A stretch of DNA of 64,000 bases from Dyella telluris. Its GTDB lineage: Bacteria > Pseudomonadota > Gammaproteobacteria > Xanthomonadales > Rhodanobacteraceae. The position numbers and the translations under genes are program-made. Below, piece by piece: positions 17,284-27,174 of this stretch; the first letter of the stretch is position 1; each line of letters begins with the position of its first letter. The notes below the pieces were generated by a model, which saw only the letters and a list, made by a program, of their open reading frames with translations, searched no databases and was not told the origin of the DNA. Location: contig NZ_CP060412.1 in assembly GCF_014297575.1 (NCBI RefSeq), forward strand, positions 3,844,001-3,908,000. Direction: 5' to 3'.

Positions 17284-20200
17284 GCGCTTGCGTCCGATCG
17301 GTTCCACGGCAGACTTTCAGACCACCGCGCAAGCCGTGCGCGCAGGCGGTCGAGGTAGAGGTAGATCACCGGCGTGGTGTACAGGGTGAACACCTGACTG
17401 AGGATCAGGCCACCCATCACGGTGATGCCCAGCGGCTGGCGCAACGAAGCGCCCTGGCCAATGCCGATGGCCAGCGGCACGGCACCAAGCACGGCGGCGG
17501 CCGTGGTCATCATGATCGGGCGCAGTCGCACCACGGCTGCGTCATGGATGGCCTTGCGCGGTTCCATGCCCTCGTCGCGCTGCAGGTGGATGGCCACGTC
17601 GATCATCATGATGGCGTTCTTCTTCACGATGCCGATCAGCAGGATGATGCCGATCAGCGCGATCACCGAGAACGGCGTGCCGAAGATCAGCAAGGCCAGC
17701 GTGGCGCCGATACCTGCCGACGGCAGGGTGGAGAGGATGGTGATGGGGTGCACGGTGTTCTCATAAAGAATGCCCAGCACGATATAGACGGCCGCCAGTG
17801 CCGCGAGAATCAGCAAGGGCATGGTGCCCATCGACTGGGCATACACCTGCGCTGCACCCGCCGACGCACCGTGGATGGACGCCGGCATGCCCAGTTCCTG
17901 CCCGGCTTCGTTGATGGCGGCAAGGGCATTGCTCAGCGAGCCGCCGGGCGGCAGGTTGAACGAGATGGTGCCGGCCACCAGGCCGCCCTGGTGGTTCACC
18001 TGGGTAGCCGTGTGGTTGGTGATGTACGAGGCGAGCGCAGGGAACGGCACCATGGTCTCTTCCGCCGTGCTGTCCGCACTGCCGCTGGAGCTGCCGCCCT
18101 TGGCATTGGAGATGGCATTGGTCAGCTGGTTGGCCTCGGCATCGGCGTTGCGCGAGTTGGTGGTCGTGCTGGTGGCGCTGGTGGACGTGGTGCCGCTCAC
18201 CAGCGATTTTGACATCTGCGTCTGCGCGGTGCCGGTGGGGTTGCCGGCCGCGGTGCTGAAGCGGATGCGCTCGATGGACTGCGGGTACTGCCAGTACTTC
18301 GGCGCCACTTCCATCACCACGAAGTACTGGTTGAGCTGGTTGTAGATGGTGGAGACCGTGCGCTGGCCGAAGGCGTCGTAGAGCACGCTGTCGACCTGGT
18401 TGGGTGCGAAGCCGTAGCGCGCCGCGGTGGAGCGATCCATGTTCACGTACATCTGCAGGCCGTTCTGCTGCAGGTCGGAATTCACGTCGGTGATGCGGTC
18501 GTGGTACTTGCCCAGTGCGGTGATCAGCTTCGGTACCCAGGTATAGAGCGCTTCGGGATCATCGCTGGTCAGCGTGTACTGGTATTCGGAAGCCGACTGC
18601 CGCCCGCCGATGTGCAGGTCCTGCGCGGCCTGCAGGAACAGCTTGGCGCCGGACACCGCATTGAGGTGGGGGCGCAGGCGGTCGACCACCTGCGCGGCGG
18701 AGAGCTTGCGCTCGGCCAGCGGCTTCAGTTCGATGAACACGTTGGCGCTGTTGAGTGCGCGACCGCCAGTGAAACCCGCCACCGAGGCGACGGCGGGGTC
18801 CTTCTGCACGATGTCCTGCAGCTGGGCGAGCTTCTTCTCCATCGCCTGGAACGAGATGCTCTGGTCCGCGATGATCTGGCCCATCAGGATGCCGTTGTCC
18901 TGTTCGGGAAAGAACGTGGAAGGCACCAGCCGGAACAGCAGGACGTTCAACACGATCAGGCCGGCCAGCGTCAGGATCATCGCGAAGGCATGGTCCAGCA
19001 CCAGCGCGAGCGAACGCGAATAAGCCTGGCGGAATCGCTCGAACTGGCGCTCGTACCACACGGCCCAGCGGGCCTTTGAGTGCAGTGCCTTGCGGCTCAG
19101 CACGTAGGCCGCCATGGTGGGCGTGACGGTAAGCGAGATCACCAGCGACAGCAGGATGGCGATGGACAGCGTCATCGCGAACTCGTGGAAGAGCAGGCCC
19201 ACGATGCCCGGCATCAGCAGGATGGGCAGGAACACGGCGATCAGCGACAGGCTCATCGAGATCACCGTGAAGCCAACCTCGGCGCTGCCGACCATGGCCG
19301 CTTCGTGCACCTCCATGCCCGCTTCCACGTGGCGCACGATGTTTTCCAGCACCACCACGGCATCGTCCACCACGAAGCCGGTTCCGATGGTCAAGGCCAT
19401 CAACGACAGGTTGTCGATGCTGTAGCCCAGCAGGTACATCGGCCCGAAGGTGCCCACGATGGACAACGGCAGCGCCACCGCGGGCACCAGCACCGCGCGT
19501 GGCGACTGCAGGAACACGAAGACCACGCCGATCACCAGCAGCACCGCGATGAACAGCGTGCGCTCCGTGTCGCCCACCGCCGCGTTCACCGACTGCGAGC
19601 GATCCACCGCCACGCCGACATGGACGTTGTGGGGCAGGGTGGCCTCGATCGAAGGCAGCGATTTCCGGATCTGCGCCACCGTCTTGACGATGTTGCTGCC
19701 TGGCAGCGGATAGACGATGACCAGCACGGCATCGTGGCCGTTGTAGAGGCCGGCATTGCGGATGTTTTCGGCAGAGTCCAGCACCTGTGCCACGTCGCGC
19801 AGTTGTACGGGAGCGCCATTGCGATAGGCGACGACCAGGTCGCGATAGGGAGCGGCTTTGCTGATCTGATCGTTGGACTCCACTTCGTAGCGCACGCCGT
19901 TCTGGTCGATGTGGCCCTTGACGCTGTCTGCGTTGGCGGCGCTGATGGCCGCGCGCACGTCTTCCAGGCCGATGCCGTAGCTGTTGAGCTGGTCCGGCTC
20001 CAGTTCCACGCGCACCGAGGGCAGGGCACTGCCGCCCAGCGTGATCTGGCCCACGCCATCCACCTGCGACAGCTGTTGCTGGATCACCGAGTCCGCCGAG
20101 TCGTAAAGCTGCGCACGGGTGAGCGTCTTCGAGGTCAGCGCCAGCACCATGATGGGCGAGTCGGACGGGTTGTACTCGCGATAGGTCGGGTTGTTGCGCA

Positions 20201-20567
20201 GCGTGGTCGGCAGGTCGGCGCGCGCGGCCTGGATGGCGGCCTGCACGTCGCGCGCGGCGCCGTTGATGTCGCGATTGAGGCCGAACTGGATCACGATGCG
20301 CGCCGAGCCGACCGTGCTTTCCGATGTGAGCTCGGTCACGTCGGCAATCGTGCCCAGCCGTCGCTCCAGCGGCTCGGCCACCGTGGATGCCATGATGCTG
20401 GGGCTGGCGCCGGCCATGCTTGCCTGCACCACCACCACCGGGAAGGTGATGTTGGGGAGTGGCGCCACCGGCAGGTGGAAATAGGAGAGGGCACCCGACA
20501 GCAATATCGCCACGGCCAGCAGCGTGGTCGCCACGGGTCGCTTGATGAAGGCGCCCGGGATGTTCAC
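17280..20567 (-). CDS. mdtC: RND efflux transporter, second subunit (MdtC/MuxC type)
   Basis: This 1095-residue RND protein is one of two distinct pump subunits encoded back to back, as in MdtBC or MuxBC, which assemble as heterotrimers. The N-terminus MNIPGAFIKRPVATTLL is characteristic. The proton-relay Asp pair appears in GTGFVVDDAVVVLENIVRHVE, and the second half has GIVKKNAIMMIDVAIH. It carries a low-complexity Thr/Ser/Asn stretch (TTSTSATSTTTNSRNADAE) in the second periplasmic loop, longer than in E. coli MdtC and specific to this copy. It overlaps the next gene by four bases (ATGA) and the preceding one likewise, so the operon is probably translationally coupled. Confidence 0.93.
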   Translation of the reverse strand: MNIPGAFIKRPVATTLLAVAILLSGALSYFHLPVAPLPNITFPVVVVQASMAGASPSIMASTVAEPLERRLGTIADVTELTSESTVGSARIVIQFGLNRDINGAARDVQAAIQAARADLPTTLRNNPTYREYNPSDSPIMVLALTSKTLTRAQLYDSADSVIQQQLSQVDGVGQITLGGSALPSVRVELEPDQLNSYGIGLEDVRAAISAANADSVKGHIDQNGVRYEVESNDQISKAAPYRDLVVAYRNGAPVQLRDVAQVLDSAENIRNAGLYNGHDAVLVIVYPLPGSNIVKTVAQIRKSLPSIEATLPHNVHVGVAVDRSQSVNAAVGDTERTLFIAVLLVIGVVFVFLQSPRAVLVPAVALPLSIVGTFGPMYLLGYSIDNLSLMALTIGTGFVVDDAVVVLENIVRHVEAGMEVHEAAMVGSAEVGFTVISMSLSLIAVFLPILLMPGIVGLLFHEFAMTLSIAILLSLVISLTVTPTMAAYVLSRKALHSKARWAVWYERQFERFRQAYSRSLALVLDHAFAMILTLAGLIVLNVLLFRLVPSTFFPEQDNGILMGQIIADQSISFQAMEKKLAQLQDIVQKDPAVASVAGFTGGRALNSANVFIELKPLAERKLSAAQVVDRLRPHLNAVSGAKLFLQAAQDLHIGGRQSASEYQYTLTSDDPEALYTWVPKLITALGKYHDRITDVNSDLQQNGLQMYVNMDRSTAARYGFAPNQVDSVLYDAFGQRTVSTIYNQLNQYFVVMEVAPKYWQYPQSIERIRFSTAAGNPTGTAQTQMSKSLVSGTTSTSATSTTTNSRNADAEANQLTNAISNAKGGSSSGSADSTAEETMVPFPALASYITNHTATQVNHQGGLVAGTISFNLPPGGSLSNALAAINEAGQELGMPASIHGASAGAAQVYAQSMGTMPLLILAALAAVYIVLGILYENTVHPITILSTLPSAGIGATLALLIFGTPFSVIALIGIILLIGIVKKNAIMMIDVAIHLQRDEGMEPRKAIHDAAVVRLRPIMMTTAAAVLGAVPLAIGIGQGASLRQPLGITVMGGLILSQVFTLYTTPVIYLYLDRLRARLARWSESLPWNRSDASA

Positions 20568-23500
20568 GCCGTTTCCCCCGCGGCCACCTCAGGACGCTTG
20601 CGGCCAAAGCGTTGCGCGAGGCGATCGAAATACAGGTAGATCACCGGCGTGGTGAACAGCGTGAGCAATTGGCTCAGCAGCAGGCCGCCGATGATGGCCA
20701 GGCCCAGCGGGCGTCGCAGTTCCGAACCGGTGCCGGTGCCCAGCAGCATCGGCATGGCACCCAGCATGGCGGCCAGCGTGGTCATCAGGATCGGGCGGAA
20801 GCGCAGCAGCGATGCTTCGAAGATGGCCTCTTCAGCCGGCTTGCCTTCCACGCGCTCGGCTTCAAGCGCGAAGTCCACGATCATGATCGCGTTCTTCTTG
20901 ACGATGCCGATGAGCAGCACGATGCCGATGATGCCGATCACGTCCAGGTCGCTGCCGGCGATCATCAGTGCCAGCAGGGCGCCGATGCCCGCGGAGGGCA
21001 GGGTGGAGAGAATCGTCACCGGGTGGATGAAGCTCTCGTAGAGCACGCCCAACACGATGTACACCGCCACCAGTGCTGCAATCAGCAGGTAGACCTCGCT
21101 GGACAGCGAATCCTGGAAGGCCTGTGCCGCACCCTGGAACGAGGAGGTGATCGAACTGGGCAAGTGCATGGCCTGCTCGGCATCGTTCACCTCCTGCACG
21201 GCCTTGCTCAGCGAGGCATCCTTGGCCAGGTTGAACGACACGGTGACGGACGGGAACTGCGCGAGGTGGCTGATCACCAGCGGTGACTTGGTGATCTGGA
21301 TGTTGGCGATGCCCTTGAGCGGCACCTGGCCGCTGCTGGCGGTCTGGCTGGGCAGGTACAGGTCACCCAGCGATTCCACGGTGGGAAGGCTCTCCGGCTT
21401 GGCCACCAGGATCACGCGGTACTGGCTGGCCTGTTCGAAGATGGTGGATACGATGCGCTGGCCCAGCGTGTCGTAGAGCGCGTTGTCGATAGTGGCAGCG
21501 GTAATGCCGTAGCGCGCCGCAAGCTGGCGGTTCACGTCCACGTTGACTGCCATGCCGTCGTTGTTGAGGTCGCTGGTGACGTCGGTGATGGACTTGATGG
21601 TCTTCATCCGCGAGATCAGCTCGGGCACCACCTGCTGGAAGGCCTGCTGGTTCGGTCCGCGCAATACGAACTGGTACTGGTTCGGCGAGATGGTGGTGTC
21701 CAGCGTCAGGTCCTGCTCGGGCTGCATGTACAGCCGGATGCCCGCAATGGTCGCGGTTTCCTGCTGGATACGGCGGGCGATTTCCTCGGCGGTGGACGAG
21801 CGCTCGTCGCGCGGCTTCAGGTTGATCAGGAAGCGGCCGTTGTTGAGCGTGGTGTTGGTGCCGTCGATGCCCACGGAAGAAGTGAGGCTGGCGACGTCCT
21901 GGTCCTTGAGAATGGTATCGGCCAGCAGCTTCTGGCGATCGACCATGGCGCCGTACGACACGGAGTTGTCTGCGATGCTGATGCCCTGCAGCACGCCTAC
22001 GTCCTGCACCGGGAACAGACCCTTGGGGATCACCATGTACAACACGATGGTGAGCGCGAGGGTGGCGAAGAACACCAGCAGGGTGGCGCCCTGATGTGCC
22101 ATCACGACATGCAGCCCGCGCTTGTACGCCGCCAGCGTCTTGTCGAAAAGCGCCTCGCTGACGCGTTCGAAGCGGCTGGGGTGGCGATCCGCCTGCGCCT
22201 TGAGGATGCGCGCGCACAGCATCGGCACCAGGGTCAGCGAGACCACGGCGGACAGCACGATGGTCACGGCCAGCGTCACCGCGAACTCGCTGAACAGGCG
22301 GCCGATCACGCCACCCATGAACAGCAGCGGGATCAGCACTGCGATCAGTGACACGGTCAGCGACACGATGGTGAAACCGATCTGGCCCGCGCCTTCCAGC
22401 GCGGCTTCCAGCGGTGTGCGGCCTTCCTCCAGGTAACGCACGATGTTCTCGATCATCACGATCGAGTCGTCCACCACGAAGCCGGTGGCGATGATCAGCG
22501 CCATCAGCGACAGGTTGTCGATGGAGTAGTTGAGCTCGTACATCAATGCCAGCGTGCCGATAAGCGACACCGGCACGGAAATGCTGGGGATAAGCGTGGC
22601 GGGCACGTTGCGCAGGAACACGAAGATCACCAGCACCACCAGCACCACGGCCAGGATCAGCTCGAACGCCGCGTCGCTGACCGACGAGCGGATCACGCCG
22701 GTACTGTCGTTGACCACCTGCACCTTCATGCCGGCCGGTAGCGTGGACTCCAGCTGCGGCAGCTGCGCCATGATCTGGTTGACGGTGGCAATGACGTTGG
22801 CGCCCGGCTGGCGCTGCACGTTCAGCACGATGGCCTGGGTCTTGTTGAACCACGCTCCCTGTTCGGTGTTCTGCGCCGCCTGGGTAACGCGCGCCACGTC
22901 GCGCATGTAGACCGGTGCGCCGTTCTGGTAGGAGATGACGGTGTCCAGGTAATCCTGCGGATTGGTGATCTGGTCGTTCCCGTTGATGGTGTAGTCGAGG
23001 TCCGGTCCGTCGATGTTGCCCTTGGGCTGGCTCACGTTGACGTTGGCGATCAGCGAGCGGAGGTCGTCGATATTGAGCCCGTAGCCCGCCAGCTTCTTGG
23101 GGTCTGCCTCGATGCGGATGGCCGGCACATTGCCGCCCGCCGGTGTCACCAGGCCAACGCCGGGCACCTGCGAGATCTTCGCGCCCAGGCGGTTGTTCGC
23201 CACGTCCTGCAGCTGCGGCAGCGACATCGAGTTGGACGTGACTGCCAGTGTGAGGATGGGGCTGTCGGCCGGGTTCACCTTCGCATAGGTCGGCGGGGCA
23301 GGCAGGCCGGAGGGCAGCAGGCTGTTGGCGGCGTTGATGGCCTCCTGCACGTTCTGTTCGGCCACGTCCAGGTTCAGCGCCAGATTGAACTGCAACGTGA
23401 TCACCGAGGCGCCGGCCGAGCTGTTCGACGTCATCTGCTGCAGGCCGGGAATCTGGCCGAGCTGCACTTCCAGCGGCGCGGTGACCGTGGTCGCCATCAC

Positions 23501-23671
23501 CGAGGGACTCGCGCCCGGATAGAACGTCTGCACCTGGATCGTCGGGTAATCCACGTTGGGCAGCGACGACACCGGCAGGAAGCGCATCGCGACCAGGCCC
23601 ACCATCACCAGCGCGATCATCAGCAGCGAGGTGGCCACCGGCCTGAGTACGAACAGGCGGGAAATATTCAT
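20564..23671 (-). CDS. mdtB: RND efflux transporter, first subunit (MdtB/MuxB type)
   Basis: The 1035-residue product is the partner of the subunit downstream. I take ATG 23671, which gives MNISRLFVLRPVATSLLM and lies 19 bp after the adaptor stop. The open frame extends to 23737, but the extra residues are not RND-like and overlap the adaptor gene. Key features are the Asp pair in ATGFVVDDSIVMIENIVRYLE, the TM10 Lys in GIVKKNAIMIVDFALE, and the complete porter domains. A four-base ATGA overlap links it to the second subunit. Heteromeric pumps of this kind export bile salts, novobiocin and similar compounds in characterised species; substrates here are unknown. Confidence 0.93.
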   Translation of the reverse strand: MNISRLFVLRPVATSLLMIALVMVGLVAMRFLPVSSLPNVDYPTIQVQTFYPGASPSVMATTVTAPLEVQLGQIPGLQQMTSNSSAGASVITLQFNLALNLDVAEQNVQEAINAANSLLPSGLPAPPTYAKVNPADSPILTLAVTSNSMSLPQLQDVANNRLGAKISQVPGVGLVTPAGGNVPAIRIEADPKKLAGYGLNIDDLRSLIANVNVSQPKGNIDGPDLDYTINGNDQITNPQDYLDTVISYQNGAPVYMRDVARVTQAAQNTEQGAWFNKTQAIVLNVQRQPGANVIATVNQIMAQLPQLESTLPAGMKVQVVNDSTGVIRSSVSDAAFELILAVVLVVLVIFVFLRNVPATLIPSISVPVSLIGTLALMYELNYSIDNLSLMALIIATGFVVDDSIVMIENIVRYLEEGRTPLEAALEGAGQIGFTIVSLTVSLIAVLIPLLFMGGVIGRLFSEFAVTLAVTIVLSAVVSLTLVPMLCARILKAQADRHPSRFERVSEALFDKTLAAYKRGLHVVMAHQGATLLVFFATLALTIVLYMVIPKGLFPVQDVGVLQGISIADNSVSYGAMVDRQKLLADTILKDQDVASLTSSVGIDGTNTTLNNGRFLINLKPRDERSSTAEEIARRIQQETATIAGIRLYMQPEQDLTLDTTISPNQYQFVLRGPNQQAFQQVVPELISRMKTIKSITDVTSDLNNDGMAVNVDVNRQLAARYGITAATIDNALYDTLGQRIVSTIFEQASQYRVILVAKPESLPTVESLGDLYLPSQTASSGQVPLKGIANIQITKSPLVISHLAQFPSVTVSFNLAKDASLSKAVQEVNDAEQAMHLPSSITSSFQGAAQAFQDSLSSEVYLLIAALVAVYIVLGVLYESFIHPVTILSTLPSAGIGALLALMIAGSDLDVIGIIGIVLLIGIVKKNAIMIVDFALEAERVEGKPAEEAIFEASLLRFRPILMTTLAAMLGAMPMLLGTGTGSELRRPLGLAIIGGLLLSQLLTLFTTPVIYLYFDRLAQRFGRKRPEVAAGETA

Positions 23672-23690
23672 TGGATCGCGCGCCTGCGAC

Positions 23691-24926
23691 TCACGACGAA
23701 GTATTGGCGGCCGCGCCGTGCGCGCGCTTGCCACCATGCGCGGCGGGTGTGGCGCCCGTGCTGGCGGCGCCGGCCGGTTGCGCTTGTGCCACGCGGATCT
23801 TTGCGCCGTCGCTCAGGCGGTCCATGCCATCGGTAACCACCTGCTGGCCGGCATCAAGCCCGGCGAGAATGGCAGTGAACTGGCCATCGCTGGGGCCTGG
23901 CGTCACCTTGTGCACCGACACCGTCTGGTCCGCATTGACCAGATAAACGTAATCGCCCGGCGCACCGCTTTGCACCGCGGGCGTGGGCACCAGCACCGCC
24001 TGGTGCAGGGTATCGACCAGCATGCGCACGTTGACGAACTCGTTGGGGAACAACGCCTCGTCGTCATTGGCGAACGTGGCGCGGAGCGCGACCGTGCCGG
24101 TGCTGGTGGCCATCTGGTTGCTCAGCGCGTACAGCGTGCCGCTGGCGATCTGCCTGCTGTTGTCGCTGGCGTACGCAGCCACCGGCAGCTTCGCGCCGCC
24201 GTTCACCCGCTGCAGCACCTTGGCCAGCGAATTCTGCGGCACGGTGAACTGCACCGTGGTCGGCTTCATCTGCGTGATGGTGACGATGCCGGGCGAGGTC
24301 GACTGCGTGACGTAGTTGCCGGGATCAACCAGCCGCAGGCCCACCCGACCCGCGACCGGCGCGGTGATGTGGCAGTAGACGAGGTCGAGCTCGTCCTGCG
24401 CAACGGCGGCCTTGTCGGCCGCGACGGCGGCCTGCGCCTGTGCCACGGTGAATTTCTGGTCGGTGTAGGTCTGCTCGGCGATGGATTTCTGCTCGTGCAG
24501 CTGCGTGTAGCGGGCAAGGTCGGTACGTGCCTGATCAAGCGTGGCCTGGTCCTTCGCCAGCTGCGCCTGTGCCTGCTGCTTGTTGATCTCGTACTGGCGC
24601 GGGTCGATCTGCGCGAGGAACTGGCCCTTCTCGACGTCCTGGCCTTCTTGGTAACCCACCGCCGTCAGGTAGCCGCTCAACTGCGGCAGCACGTTGACGG
24701 TGGCGACCGGCGTGACCGTGCCCAGCGCGGTCAGCATCTCGGGCATGTCGCCGCGGGTGGCGACGGCGGCACTCACCACCTGTGGGGGCTGCCCTGTCTT
24801 CGCCTTCTGCCCGGTGAGGATGTGGACCACCATCAACACCACCAGAAGGACGACGATCACGATCGTGATCCATACACCGCGCTTCCTGCGTGGGTGCCCG
24901 GACGTTTGGACAGTGTCGGCACTCAT
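23691..24926 (-). CDS. mdtA: RND periplasmic adaptor, MdtA/MuxA type
   Basis: This 411-residue adaptor opens the four-gene operon. An N-terminal basic stretch (HPRRKRGVW) precedes one membrane anchor (about residues 17-38, ITIVIVVLLVVLMVVHIL). The lipoyl, coiled-coil (QAQAQLAKDQATLDQARTD) and beta-barrel domains (DDEALFPNEFVNVRML) follow. Unlike the adaptor at 4505 it has no lipobox, so it is anchored by the helix. The C-terminus is Ala/Gly/His-rich and probably disordered. The two-component regulator found next to mdtABC in enterobacteria is absent here. Confidence 0.93.
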   Translation of the reverse strand: MSADTVQTSGHPRRKRGVWITIVIVVLLVVLMVVHILTGQKAKTGQPPQVVSAAVATRGDMPEMLTALGTVTPVATVNVLPQLSGYLTAVGYQEGQDVEKGQFLAQIDPRQYEINKQQAQAQLAKDQATLDQARTDLARYTQLHEQKSIAEQTYTDQKFTVAQAQAAVAADKAAVAQDELDLVYCHITAPVAGRVGLRLVDPGNYVTQSTSPGIVTITQMKPTTVQFTVPQNSLAKVLQRVNGGAKLPVAAYASDNSRQIASGTLYALSNQMATSTGTVALRATFANDDEALFPNEFVNVRMLVDTLHQAVLVPTPAVQSGAPGDYVYLVNADQTVSVHKVTPGPSDGQFTAILAGLDAGQQVVTDGMDRLSDGAKIRVAQAQPAGAASTGATPAAHGGKRAHGAAANTSS

Positions 24927-25360
24927 GCACCATCTCCCAGCAACTCAAGTTCACAAGACATGCAGAGGTCACAGCAGCATGACGGTAACGTTCCACCGAC
25001 CACGCACGGCACAGTGCGTCGTCGACTGGTCTCTAACGATCCGTTGTCCTTGAGGTTGACCCGTCGAAGGGGCACCCGGGTGCGGCTTCCCGGCCGGCCG
25101 GGAGGCAGGCATTCACGCTGAAACGTGATGACACAAGCGCTGTCACGGACGAGTGATGCCTCGCGGCATGGCGGGTCCCGTTCATTAAGAAATGTTCATC
25201 TGGAACCACGCCGGTGCCCGGCTGCGGCCTGGTTCATCTCGAACGGGGGCACTCGATGCCCCGGTATGCAGGCGAGCGAAGGTTTTGAGATTGCTCCAAT
25301 AGTTCGAGCATCGACCGTCACAGAAGCTGTGCCCTTTCATTGCGGAAGGGATTCGAGGCC
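24927..25360. other. 434-bp divergent spacer
   Basis: This spacer separates the leftward MdtABC-like operon from the rightward exported orphan and must hold both promoters. I find no open frame of substance and no clear palindrome. It is less GC-rich than the coding regions near 25180-25330. No regulator gene lies in or next to it. Confidence 0.4.
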
Positions 25361-25972
25361 ATGAAGACGGTCTGGTCAGTTTGGTTCGTGGGCCTGTTGG
25401 GGCTGGCGTGGTGTGCCGGTGTGCAGGCCCAGCGCGTCGTTGATGCGCGTCCGGATCAGTGCAGGGAACCAAGTCATGGATTTTTCTGTTCGGCCGCAAG
25501 TCCCGAAGATATCAACGACCTGAAGGATTACATCACGCACCGCTGGCGAAGGGTCAAGGCAACGATTGACGAGGACCGCCGGCGTATGAGGCTGTATCTC
25601 GACCCCAACGCGCGCACGGCGTATGACAACGAGTTCAATCCGTCCGTTTCGATTCCCCAATACAAGCAATGTGCCGATTGCGAGGAGTTTGATAACCGCA
25701 TTACGGAGATCATCGATAACGGCTGCCACGCGTGGAAGGATGGCAGCATTCATTGCTACGTGGAAATACGCTCCGAGTCTGTCCCTGTTCGCCCGGCCAA
25801 TGCGGCGAAGAAACAATTCGTGAGTCCTGTTTCGTATGAGGAGGTCATCGATCCGGCAGGCAAGCCGGCGATCGCCATCTTCAGTGACGGCACTCAGATA
25901 CTGGATGACAACCAGCCAAGCATGGCCGATTGCCTGAGAGCCGCAGCGGATGGCGACGGTTGTTCTCGTTGA
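25361..25972 (+). CDS. Exported Cys-rich protein of unknown function
   Basis: The 203-residue product has a signal peptide ending VQAQR (cleavage near residue 24), chosen from ATG 25361 because GAGG lies just upstream. The mature part contains eight cysteines arranged as four close pairs: C-x9-C near the N-terminus, CADC in the middle, C-x9-C, and C-x10-C at the C-terminus. This suggests four disulfides in the periplasm or outside the cell. It is rich in Asp, Glu and Arg. I recognise no family. Codon use is looser than in its neighbours (more A/T third positions), which hints at a gene acquired by transfer. It stands alone between two leftward genes. Confidence 0.72.
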   Translation: MKTVWSVWFVGLLGLAWCAGVQAQRVVDARPDQCREPSHGFFCSAASPEDINDLKDYITHRWRRVKATIDEDRRRMRLYLDPNARTAYDNEFNPSVSIPQYKQCADCEEFDNRITEIIDNGCHAWKDGSIHCYVEIRSESVPVRPANAAKKQFVSPVSYEEVIDPAGKPAIAIFSDGTQILDDNQPSMADCLRAAADGDGCSR

Positions 25973-26024
25973 TGAGGCATCCGTGCATGCGTGGAGCGTG
26001 CGTCCGCGGAGGGCGCGCGGAGTT

Positions 26025-26900
26025 TCACACCATGCGCGCGCGTTTCCACCAGCCGGTGACTTTCTCCTCGCGCACCAGCGTGAACAGGCCCGAGCCGAGG
26101 ATGAGTGCGATGCCGATCAGCATGGGCCAGTCCAGCCGGTCGCCGAACAGCCAGTAGCCGAAGAAGATCGCCCACAGCATCTGGCTGTACTGGGCGGGGG
26201 CGACGCGGTTGGCCGGTGCATGGTGCGTGGCCAGCATCAGCAGCACGCCGGCCAGGCCTGCCAGCAGGCCGTAGCCGGCGAGCAACAGCCACTGGTGCAG
26301 GTCGGGCCAGATGAAGTGAGGCAGCATCAGCACGCCGCCGCTCACCAGCGGGCCGATGACGCCCGCGCCGTACAGACTTATGCGTTTCTCGTGCGGGCCG
26401 GCCATGCGCAGCGCCACCACCGACACGGCGCCCGAAAGGCCACAGGTCATGGCTGCGAGATGCCCCACGCCTAGCGCGCGAAAACCGGGGCGCAACACCA
26501 CCAGCACGCCGAGGAAACCCACGATCACCGCCGACCAGCGTCGCCAGCCCACGTGTTCCTTCAGGAAAATCACCGACAGCAGGGTCACGAAGATCGGCAG
26601 CAGGAAGATCAGCGCGAACGCTTCGGCCATCGGCAGCGCGGTGAAAGCGATCACCGCCGAGATATTGCAGATGGCACCGGTGATGGCGCGTATCCACCAC
26701 AGGTGCGGCTTCTTTGCCCGGAACACGTCGAGATAGCTGTCCCCCGGACTCCGGATGAAGGGCAGGGCGCTCAGCATCAGCACCGCACCGAAGAACACTG
26801 CTTCGTAGGCCGGCAAGGTGCCGTGCAGGGACTTCACGAATGCATCGCTGATCGCATAGGCGGCGTAGCAGGCGAAGCCGAGGAGAACACCTTTGAACAT
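26025..26900 (-). CDS. EamA/DMT-family inner-membrane transporter
   Basis: The 291-residue protein has about ten hydrophobic helices in two EamA repeats, as in the drug/metabolite transporter superfamily (RhaT/YdcZ-like exporters of amino acids or metabolites). The start at ATG 26900 gives MFKGVLLGFACYAAYAISDAFVK, a typical first helix with the family's Asp/Lys. Upstream in-frame codons to 27176 are Pro/Arg-rich and not membrane-like. Conserved stretches include PIFVTLLSVIFLKEHVGWRR at the end of the first repeat and YGLLAGLAG in the second. Substrate is unknown. It is divergent from glutaryl-CoA dehydrogenase, sharing a 274-bp spacer. Confidence 0.88.
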   Translation of the reverse strand: MFKGVLLGFACYAAYAISDAFVKSLHGTLPAYEAVFFGAVLMLSALPFIRSPGDSYLDVFRAKKPHLWWIRAITGAICNISAVIAFTALPMAEAFALIFLLPIFVTLLSVIFLKEHVGWRRWSAVIVGFLGVLVVLRPGFRALGVGHLAAMTCGLSGAVSVVALRMAGPHEKRISLYGAGVIGPLVSGGVLMLPHFIWPDLHQWLLLAGYGLLAGLAGVLLMLATHHAPANRVAPAQYSQMLWAIFFGYWLFGDRLDWPMLIGIALILGSGLFTLVREEKVTGWWKRARMV

Positions 26901-27134
26901 GGACGATCCGGCGGGGGCGACGTGCCCGACCGTCGTGCTGGCGCGTGCCGGGTCCGGCGGCCGCGGCCAGCCCGGGCGGGCGGCATGGCGGTCGGCCCGG
27001 ACCGGGCAGCAGGGCGACGACGCTGCGGTCCCAGCGGGGCTGGGACGACGGGAAGCTGCATGGTCCCACAGCCCGTCCTGCCCGCCTAGTCCGGCCCTGT
27101 TGCACCCCGCCATGACCGCCCCGCCGGGGCCGGC

Positions 27135-27140
27135 TAGAAT
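27135..27140 (+). promoter_or_regulatory. Possible -10 element of glutaryl-CoA dehydrogenase
   Basis: TAGAAT lies 35 bases before the ATG, inside a CCGGC-TAGAAT-GCCGG inverted repeat. No good -35 is found 16-18 bp upstream. The flanking palindrome could bind a regulator. Assignment rests on similarity to sigma-70 -10 hexamers only. Confidence 0.3.
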
Positions 27141-27174
27141 GCCGGATTGCCCCCAAAACCACGGAACTTCAAGC

